NCBI GenBank assembly: GCA_020746875.1
Contig: JAGTJL010000008.1
Span: forward strand, 372,001 to 436,000
Direction: 5' to 3'
DNA from: Rhexocercosporidium sp. MPI-PUGE-AT-0058
Lineage: Eukaryota; Ascomycota; Leotiomycetes; Helotiales
DNA: 64,000 nucleotides
Position 1 is the stretch's first letter; each line of letters starts with the position of its first letter. The notes under the pieces are model-generated. The model was not told the origin of the DNA. It did no database searches and saw only the letters and a list, made by a program, of their open reading frames with translations. The position numbers were made by a program, and so were the translations under genes. Positions 56,275 to 64,000 of the stretch are shown here, in pieces.

Positions 56275-58472
56275 TTATTCAATATCCACAGTCCCAAATC
56301 CCCTCAAGATATCACGATCCCAACTCTCTCTGTACAACCTCTCCACCACCCTTCTCCTCCTGTCCCTCTCCAACCCCTTGCCCCTAATCTCGCAAATAAG
56401 CCAAAAGCCCCTCAGCTTAACAATAACCAGACTCCCCTCCCTCTCACTGGGCTGCAACATCTCACCCTCCACCCCACCCTCCTCCCCTTCTCTACAACTC
56501 AAATCAAATGTCCAAGCCAAACCACCACAAGCTGTGATCAACTCGTGTTCAGTGAGAGCGGCACCTTGATAGATGCGTCGTCCCCAGCCGAAAGTAGTGT
56601 TCTTTAGAATGGAGGGGTAGGAGGTTAGGGGTTCGCGGTAAGTAGGGGAGGAGGGAGTGAGGTAGCGGCCTGGGTTGAAGACTTGGGGGGAGGGGTAGAT
56701 AGTCGGGTTCAGGGAGAAAGCCTTAGCTTCGTCAGTGGATGGGAACAATTTGTGAAACATACGATGATGATAGGGGAGGTGAAAAAGGAGGGGTGTAGGT
56801 AAGTCTTACCATTCAACGGGGTGCACGCGAGTTCCCTTGGGTATGAAATACCCGTCGTAAACATCATCCTCTTCCAACTCGTGCGAGACACCTAAGCGAA
56901 TGAATGTCAACACCTCTCTTTTCTCTGACCCAACCTTCTTCAAACCCCTCTACCGCCATTCATAGAGAACTGAGAAGAGAAACAAACTCACCAGTTGGAA
57001 TCGGCGGTCTCCACCTCAGACACTCCTTGATAAACGCCCTCTACACCGGCAAGCTCGGCGTATCCTCTACCTCCGGCATCCTTTCCTCACCACACACCTT
57101 GTCAACCTCATCTTGTACCTTCCTATACTACTCCGGATGCAGTACTGCAGCGCGGATGAATGTCTGTAAAGGTGAGCTAACGGTGTAGACAGCTGCTACT
57201 GAGAGCATGCCAAGGGTGGATGCAGCTTCGTTGAAGTCGAATGGGAGGGTCGAGGGGGAGCGGGTGGTGGACTCGAGATAGTTTAGGGCAAATGAGGGAC
57301 CTGTATCAATAAGTATACATTGATGTTCATTGCAAGAGTTTCGAGAAAAAGTCAGATGAGAAGTGGTTATTTACCAGCCGTTCCATCCACCATCCTCCTC
57401 CTCACCGCCTCCAAATTCGCCCTAAACCACTCTTACTGCTTATCATGCCTCTGCTTTTCCCACTTCTTCCACGGCGACATGCATCTCGGGAGGATTAGCA
57501 GTGGCGTGAAGAGATTCGAGAGGTTCCCTACCGGGGAGATCGCCTGCAGGAGACGCCAAGCGTCGTTTTTGAGTTCAGGGGCGTAGTCGGGTGAGCCCCT
57601 AATGATCGAGTTAAAACCTTTAATTTTGAATGTCTTGGGATCAGAAGAAAGGATCCTAACCCAGATCTAAGATCATGGGGCAGTTCCGGGTGAGGGAAGA
57701 CTTACTATGTTAGCCGGCTGATAGTGCGGGAGGTCATGTCTTCGCAGAGGGAGACCCAGTTGTTGGTGGTGGTAGCGGAGGATATGGAATGGAGGAGGTG
57801 GTGGATGAAGCACTTTGCTTCTATGGAGGGGTAGGAGTGGTAGTTCTTAGCGAGGGAGGCGGTTAGGGCGATGTGGTTGAACTTCTTTTGGCGGGTGTGG
57901 AATTCTTAGGGGTTTGCCTTAGCAATGTACATACTCTTCTTCTCTACCATGATATGTATAGTACATATATACTCTATTCAGACTAAAATATAGCTCTGTA
58001 TGAAGGAATGTTAAATGAGGGAAGAGGCACATACTGTTCCTACTCATAAGCGGCATATACTCCGCCGTCCCAAGCCGACTTTGCGAATCAACAATCGTGG
58101 GCACAGCCGGACTACCTGAGTATATTGAGCCTCGCTTAGTGAGGAGTTCTGAAGCTATCTTCTCGGTACATATGAAGATATGTTGTTTGCCGAGGAGCTT
58201 CACGCCGTAGAACGGGCCGTATTCATCGGACCATTCCTTGAATTTGAACCAGAGGCCTAGAAAAGGCAGGCGGTGGATTGGACCGAGCCAGGGAAGACCT
58301 GAATATGTTAGGTTTGATTGGAGAAGGGTTTGGTCGGGACGGGGAGAGTGGTGAGTGCTGTACCTTTTGGGCCGGGGATTGGTCGGTATTGGGATTTGCG
58401 GTGTACGAAGTGCCGATGTGTGAGGACCAGAGAGACGGGAACTATCAAAAACGCGACTAATAGAAACTGCAT
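56275..58472 (-). pseudogene. Cytochrome P450 pseudogene
   Basis: All main P450 parts are present in order on the minus strand. ATG 58472 opens a membrane anchor (MQFLLVAFLIVPVSLVLTH) and IPGPKG, which a clean intron (58363-58299) joins to LPWLGPIHRLPFLG; exon 2 (58298-58035) follows. Then QKKFNHIALTAS, WKKWEKQRHDKQ-stop-EWFRANLEAV, HPE-stop-YRKVQDEVD, LPV-stop-RAFIKECLRWRPPIPTG (I-to-K helix region), DVYDGYFIPKGTRVHPVEW, and the heme loop FGWGRRIYQG. At least three in-frame stops interrupt it, and the heme-ligating Cys is Tyr (TAT), so even a repaired protein could not bind heme normally. It resembles fungal microsomal P450s of the CYP620/CYP65-like style, but no clan is assigned. Confidence 0.85.
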
Positions 58473-59629
58473 ATTGAAGTACTTGGTTCAAAATATTTCG
58501 TTTTGGGGTATACAGCAGATGTTGTACTTCGCCGGCAACGAGACTCGAAATAAGTATCTGTCCTCACCATATTATATAAGTGACACCACGGAAGCAAATA
58601 CTGCAGAATCAACAAGTCCGTACTACAGGACTTTACATTGGGGAAAATTGAGAAAGATGTCCGTGGAGATGATAATGCGAGGCATGAGTCTCGGGCTAGC
58701 AGCGGATAGTAGAATGCGAGGAGCTGTGGAGTGTTGTCAAGACTCGTCGGGCGCGGTACGTAACGAGCAAGCGTAGATGACATGCGTATGAAAAACAGCG
58801 TTGATCGACTAGTATCCGACCTCGAAAGGTACATACTGGGGGCCTCGAATTTTGAACAGAAAGGACGTCTCACAAAATTACCAGTCTACCCATACGGAGG
58901 CTTCCCAAGAGGTTCTCAAGAAGCTAAATGCCCATCTTGGGAAAGTAGAGGCAGGCGAGATGTACTTGAGTCCAGCCTTCTTACTGAAACCTCGGACTCC
59001 CTTCACTAAGGAAATGATCTGGCTTTGCATGGAATGAATTGAATACTAAGAGCTCACACTGAAGCTAGGGCTGACAGCAATAAAGTGATAGCAACCCGCG
59101 CCAGGTAGTAACCACCGCATACTCGTAAGCAACAAACATAACCTAAAGCAAAAGCGAGGCTTGTGGAACCATACCAAGCCAAACAACAACAGTGAAATGA
59201 GTAATGGTGCAAAGATGACCGCGGCGGACCCAGGATGATTTCGAACATAGAAAGCGTGACGGAACAAGCTTCGGACTTCCCATTCTCGGAGTATTGAAGA
59301 GGCTTTGCATTAGGTAGAACAGCGAAAGTTTAATTCCTTCGACCTCCAACTCCACTTCAAGAATCGCGGCTGCATGGACGAACAGGAGCTTTGATTTGGT
59401 GGAGGTGGGAATGCGGGGCCGAGGAAGTCGATGTCGCGTGGAGACTGTGGAGAAAGAGAAATGAACAGTCTCGAACACGGGGGGGTAGATGAAGGAGGTA
59501 TCTTGGCGCAGATGTCTCTCACTAACATCACGAGTACGAAGTGGGGAAATGAAAGTGGGTGACAATATTGCGACAACGATATGGCCAACGCTTTTCGGAT
59601 GGCACTGTAGGTTTGATTCGAAACTATGA
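58473..59629. other. Intergenic, no gene recognised
   Basis: Frames on both strands (for example 59143-59649 minus, 58782-59037 plus) overlap each other and lack features. Confidence 0.45.
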
Positions 59630-61104
59630 TTAATTATCATATGAAGCACAAATGAGCGCTCGCCCGTAATCTCCTCTATTAGGCAGCCTGTTGACTGTAT
59701 GGATGTGACATTTCGCCGGAGTTGTGTTCGTCAGAAATACTGTATCCGTCAGCATGCACATTGAATGGGGACTTCAAGAGACTTGTTGTGCAGTTGAGCT
59801 GCACCCAAGCTGAAGGCAGTAACTCACCTCCACAATGAAAGTCCAACTCCATAAACGCGACCGGACTGTGAATCCGGTAATAATATGGATCTTCGTCACC
59901 AAATTCGCCAATCCAAGCAAAGTACGTCTCGTTAATGTGCTTCTTAAACAGTGCTAATCGTTGTTGCAGTACAGGCTTTGGGTAATATTCGTTAAATGCC
60001 CTGAAGAGATTCAAGATCGACTCTTGCTTGTCTGCTGAGAACTCCGAGACAGGACATCCCTCTATTCAACGTTAGTCCAACGCTTGATATGGAACAGGCC
60101 CACTAACCATATGGCACAACTCTATTATCCTGCCTCGCACCACCGAGGTGCCTCTCATCAAATGGATTCCATCTATCGGCCGGCAAGCCCTTTCCATCCA
60201 TGCACTTGCTCAAAGTAGCTTTGACTTGCAGCTCCTTGGGTAGACTTTGCATCAATTTCAAACCCTCCAGCTCTTCTGCCCGGAACAATCTTAATCCTGC
60301 ATGCGGTCCTTCATCTATTCTGTCTGGTTCTGCACCCATGAAAGTTGGCCCGATAACCATTCTCTTGCCTAGAAATACGACATTGAGACATAGATGGTGT
60401 CCGAAAAATGTGTATCCCCATGGCGAGGTCAGTGAAGAAGTGCCGAAGAGGCGGAAATTGTAGGAATGCTCGTTGAGGATCTTCTTCCCGTTGACTAGCT
60501 GGCCAAGAAAGTCGTTTGTAAGGCAGCAGCCGAGTATCTTCTGGTATCCTTGGGGAGATGTAGAGGCTTTGAGGATGGAGTGGATTCCAATCTGGATTTG
60601 GGGAGAGCATTCGTCGAGTCGAAGTCCGCCTGCAAATCGTTAATTCTCTTCCCTCAAAAATGAACAGTCTCCCATACCTGGATTCATATATAACTCCGGA
60701 TTTGACCACAATCGAAAGTCATCATCCGTAACCTCACCACAATGTACCGCCTTTTTCTCCTGCTCACTCAACACCTGCATCAACTCCCCAACCTTCTCAA
60801 TAACCTCCCCAGTACGTGCCCCTTCATCCTCTGCATATTCATATAACCCCTCTCTTACCCTACCATCGCTTGTAAATCCCTTATACGGCTCCAAGTTCTT
60901 TTTCTCCAGCCTATTGATCAACCAAGCAGGAGCTTCAATTTGCCTACGCGACTCGCACCAACTCAGCGCATCATGATTCTCTATTCCAGCAATTCGAGGA
61001 TGGTCAGGAGAGGGTATTATGTCACGGAAGGGTACCGCAGCGTCAGAACGTGGCTTTGTGGGGTCGTTCGATTGCAGATATCCTGAAGATTGGGGAGCTG
61101 CCAT
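59630..61104 (-). CDS. DUF3500-domain protein
   Basis: Four exons, 61104-60678, 60629-60108, 60061-59828 and 59739-59630, all in phase, give 430 residues. Family blocks: WSNPELYMNPGGLRLDE, EHSYNFRLFGT, PWGYTFFGHHLCLNVVF, FMGAEPDRIDEGPHAGLRLF, ARQDNRVVPYE, NETYFAWIGEFGDEDPYYYR, HSPVAFMELDFHCG and the end VFLTNTTPAKCHIHTVNRLP ... RGDYGRALI. DUF3500 proteins occur in bacteria and fungi; function is not established, though the conserved His, Asp and Glu suggest a metal-dependent enzyme. No signal peptide. The gene is divergent from the FAH-family hydrolase (510 bp between start codons), so they may share a promoter and a catabolic pathway. Confidence 0.9.
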
Positions 61105-61614
61105 TTTTTATGTTCTGTCAAGGTAAGCTGTCACAAATTGAAGAAAGGATCAGATAAAGACAATGAGAGATGGAAGAGAGATAATTGGGAGTGAAAGCTA
61201 TCTGTAGCATTGCTCTAGAATACATATGATCTGATGTGGACGCGTGGAGATGAGCTGGTGTGGACATTGACGGTTGAAAGCTCGGGATATCTTCATTGAG
61301 GGGATGTGGGGAGAGCTGTCATGTGATTGATGTCCCACTTCGTTCTATCCCGCTGGAGTTAATTTCTCCCGTTTCGAGGCCTCTTCTTGCTATCTCGGGG
61401 CATACTGTATGAAAATGAAAAGCCGTGATGTGATGCCGTTGATACATGCAGGTTCCTGAATTTGGAGGTAGTGGACGTAGTGGAGGTAGTAGCGGGGTTA
61501 AAGCAGGCTGATGTGGACTTCGTCCTAGTCTCGGGTTTTAGGTAGAACTTCAATCTACTTATCCAACAAACATCTCTCTCATCTCCTTACTCAATTTCGG
61601 TTTATCAATACACA
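61105..61614. promoter_or_regulatory. Shared divergent promoter region
   Basis: 510 bp between the start codons of the DUF3500 gene (minus) and the FAH-family gene (plus). No specific operator was recognised. Co-regulation is inferred from arrangement only. Confidence 0.45.
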
Positions 61615-62647
61615 ATGTCTATCCCTTCATTCGGCCGTAAGCAAGAGAAGAAATATACAATGGAGAGTGGAAAAGCTCACAAATAGCCTCTAGGTCTTGT
61701 CCGCTTCGTCCCAAAATCGGGGAAGGATGTCCTCATTGGGGAACCAACAGACAATAATGTCGATATTGGAGCAGCTACTCTAGCAGGAAAAGATGTTGAA
61801 GTGACAGTATTCAGTGGATCATCAGTATTGAGTCCAGGCAGTTCAACTGGCAAGACTGAAGTCATCGGGAGAGTGCTCTCACCACTCGCGGAATCAGAAG
61901 TGGGGACCATCAGATGCATCGGACTGAACGTATGTCTCCCATCAACAATACCACCGACTCACCACTAACTGTCTTAGTATGTTCAACACGCACGAGAAGC
62001 AAAGATGACACTACCTGATGTGCCTGTACTCTTCACAAAACCCTCAACTGCACTTGCAGACCCGTACCCCGCACCAACCATCATCCCAAAGCACACGCTG
62101 AAAGATGATTCCTGCGACTACGAATCAGAACTCGTCATCGTTATCGGAAAGAAGTGCAAGAACGTGCCTGAAGCCACAGCTTTGGATTATGTCCTTGGTT
62201 ATACGGCTTCCAATGATGTCAGCAGCCGTACCAGTCAATTCGCTCAGAGCCAGTGGAGTTTCAGCAAGGGTTTTGATGGAGCATGCCCAATCGGTCCTGT
62301 TCTTGTGTCAAAAGAGTTAATTTCAGATGTGGGAAAATTGCACTTGAGAGGGCTGAAGAATGGGAAAGTCATGCAAGACTGTGGACTTGAGTATGTGTCT
62401 CGGTTGCGAAAATGGAGAGAAATGCTGACTTTCAAACAGCGATTTGATCTTCTCTGTCCCAAAGATTGTATCTTTTCTCTCGCAAGGAACTACTCTCAAC
62501 CCTGGAACGATCATCTTGACGGGAACTCCAGCTGGTGTTGGTTTTGGTTACAATCCTAAAGAATATCTCCACGAAGGAGACGAGTTTGCTGTTGAGATTC
62601 TGCCATATATAGGGACATTGGTTACGAAGTTCGAAGCTGAGAAATAA
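61615..62647 (+). CDS. Fumarylacetoacetate hydrolase (FAH)-family protein
   Basis: Four exons, 61615-61636, 61694-61929, 61978-62390 and 62440-62647, in phase, give 292 residues. Joins recreate conserved blocks: MSIPSFGRLVRFVPKSG at the start, NYVQHAREAKM, the metal ligands Glu135 and Glu137 in YESELVIVIG and Asp166 in GYTASNDVSSR, LDDLIFSVPKIVSFLS, and the signature GTIILTGTPAGVGFG. Family members cleave C-C bonds in acylpyruvates or 2-oxo acids (aromatic catabolism, oxaloacetate decarboxylation); all metal residues are present so it is likely active. Length fits the FAHD1/HpcE-like group rather than the longer Tyr-pathway FAH. Its divergent DUF3500 neighbour suggests a shared substrate route, by inference. 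Confidence 0.92.
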
Positions 62648-64000
62648 ATTTTGAGATAGGTAGCAAATCTAGCTTTTTCAAGCATTCAAAGAAGATGACG
62701 AGAATCCATTTCATACTGAGATCACGTGCTCGCACTAGACTTTGCCATTTCGCCAATCAACACCATTTTTCTGTATCCACCAAACAAGCAGTGAGCATCT
62801 CCTCAAGCAGTCTTAAAATACATAAGCACCACCAGGTCATCGCCATGTCAAAAACGAAACAAGTACTTCCCGCTTCCTTCGCGGGGAGTTACACAAGCCT
62901 CAAGCGAAGGAGTTGCCAAGGCCTTAGCGCATGCGTCTAGCGAGTAGTGCCGATGAAAATAGCATGTCCGTCTAAGCGCGCTGTCATCAGCCACCTCCAC
63001 GCCTGATACCCATCACACTTCTTCTTCCAAAGTGTTTCTCTCTGGATTGAAGTCTAGTGTACGATATACCGGGGTTTTTTATTAACTGTTTGCTTAGCCG
63101 CCGAAGAAGCTCTAACCAAATTCATGTGTCTAAACGCGAGGGCATTGATCTGGCTCCTGACCTGCATGTCAATCCTGCGAGCTTTGTTCTCTTCTGCAGC
63201 TATTCATGCTAAACAGAAGATAATGCTTCGATCTCACATGGGGCAGAAGACATCCGGATTCTGGCATGTAAACATCACATCATTCTATCTTGTTTGTTCA
63301 TCCCATCGAGCTATCCTCCGCCGTTGATTTGCTACCATATTTTCGAATATGTAGGTCAATCCTTCGCCGTGCCTCGAAATCGGCCGAGCGGGCCTATGAA
63401 ATGACCGGCTAAAGGAACGGGGAGTCTGATCGTCGCCTAGATACGACGAGATAAGATGTGCTTGAGGCGTTGGAACTGGGCCATATATTGACATGTCTGC
63501 ATTTTGTACGTTGTTTTGCTTGTGGTGTTGGGATGAGTCTTTCATGGGGCCTTGATTGGGCTCGTCTTATGCGAGTTTTTCGGTTTACTTCGAGAGAATG
63601 CGATATGCAAGTGCATTCGACACCCATTTCATGTATACATGCGGATGTCGATCGTCGTGGTGGTTGATTTAAGTCGTAGAGGCAAGATCTGCAATCGTTC
63701 AGCTGGCATAGTCCCCACCGTTCAAATTGAGACCCCAGGAATATCTGATCAACACTCATTTGATCAAGGAATGATGTTTTCTAGACGTCAATGGCTTATT
63801 CGGCCGTATTGACCAAAGAGCCTGACGGTGGTAGCTGATGGAGCACTTCCGACGGAAAGATCGTCAGAAGCAGTGCCCCTATCGAGACTCAACCACTGGC
63901 TTGGTATGCGCTCGAGGAAATCAACTCGATTAGGTGATAATTTATCCGTTTGCAGCATGTCAATCACATATTCTCTTTCTGGTAAATGAACTTATCCTGC
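62648..64000. other. Right-end region, no gene recognised
   Basis: Short featureless frames overlap on both strands (63285-63812). It may be upstream DNA of a gene outside the window. Confidence 0.45.

Noticed and set aside
1..64000. CRISPR array, biosynthetic gene cluster or intact autonomous transposon
   Set aside because: No regular repeat-spacer pattern, no PKS/NRPS/terpene synthase backbone, no transposase or reverse transcriptase frame was seen.

Overview
This window is chromosomal DNA of a filamentous ascomycete (Pezizomycotina). The evidence is short introns of about 50-110 nt with GTRNGT donors and YAG acceptors, a dispersed single 5S rRNA gene, and typical filamentous-fungal families: two HET-domain proteins, a DUF2235 lipase-like protein, a Clr5-like/ankyrin protein, a sedolisin protease, a class II (AA2) peroxidase and a Cip1-like secreted protein. 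Together these suggest a plant-associated or litter-decaying mould. I lean towards Leotiomycetes, but no species can be named from the sequence alone. Most gene models below were spliced by hand. Exon joins were accepted only where donor, acceptor and reading phase all agreed; exceptions are stated.

Layout. 1-9 kb: a GST-like protein, a short-chain dehydrogenase whose catalytic Tyr is Cys, and a gene broken by an in-frame TGA, followed by poorly coding AT-rich DNA and one serine-rich hypothetical protein. 9.9-13.8 kb: a 1290-residue Clr5-like/ankyrin protein. 14-21 kb: a 5S rRNA gene, a Cip1-like secreted protein, a 55-residue Cys-rich ORF, a 459-bp MITE with long inverted ends, a multi-pass membrane protein, and a DUF2235 hydrolase convergent with it. 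22.5-31.7 kb looks like an accessory, non-self-recognition-type island: HET gene 1, AT-rich DNA, a secreted protein made of three 4-Cys repeats, HET gene 2, and a decayed alpha/beta hydrolase. 32.5-48 kb holds a sedolisin, a transketolase/DHA-synthase-like enzyme, an AAAP amino-acid transporter, a large secreted protein of unknown function and an AA2 peroxidase. 50.5-62.7 kb holds a tiny EF-hand protein with an ATG-only first coding exon, a TauD dioxygenase, a two-TM hypothetical protein, a P450 pseudogene, and a divergent pair (DUF3500 protein and FAH-family hydrolase).

Functional picture. Several products act outside the cell on plant material or protein (Cip1-like, sedolisin, AA2 peroxidase, two secreted unknowns). 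The sedolisin and the amino-acid transporter fit protein scavenging. The HET, DUF2235 and Clr5-like/ankyrin genes belong to families common in fungal non-self recognition or lineage-specific expansions. No biosynthetic gene cluster, CRISPR array or intact autonomous transposon was seen. Gene decay is unusually visible: one gene with an internal stop, a P450 with lost heme Cys and stops, a shattered hydrolase, and one apparent single-base frameshift. The strongest candidate for something undescribed is the secreted three-repeat protein at 25981-26469, which sits between the two HET genes.
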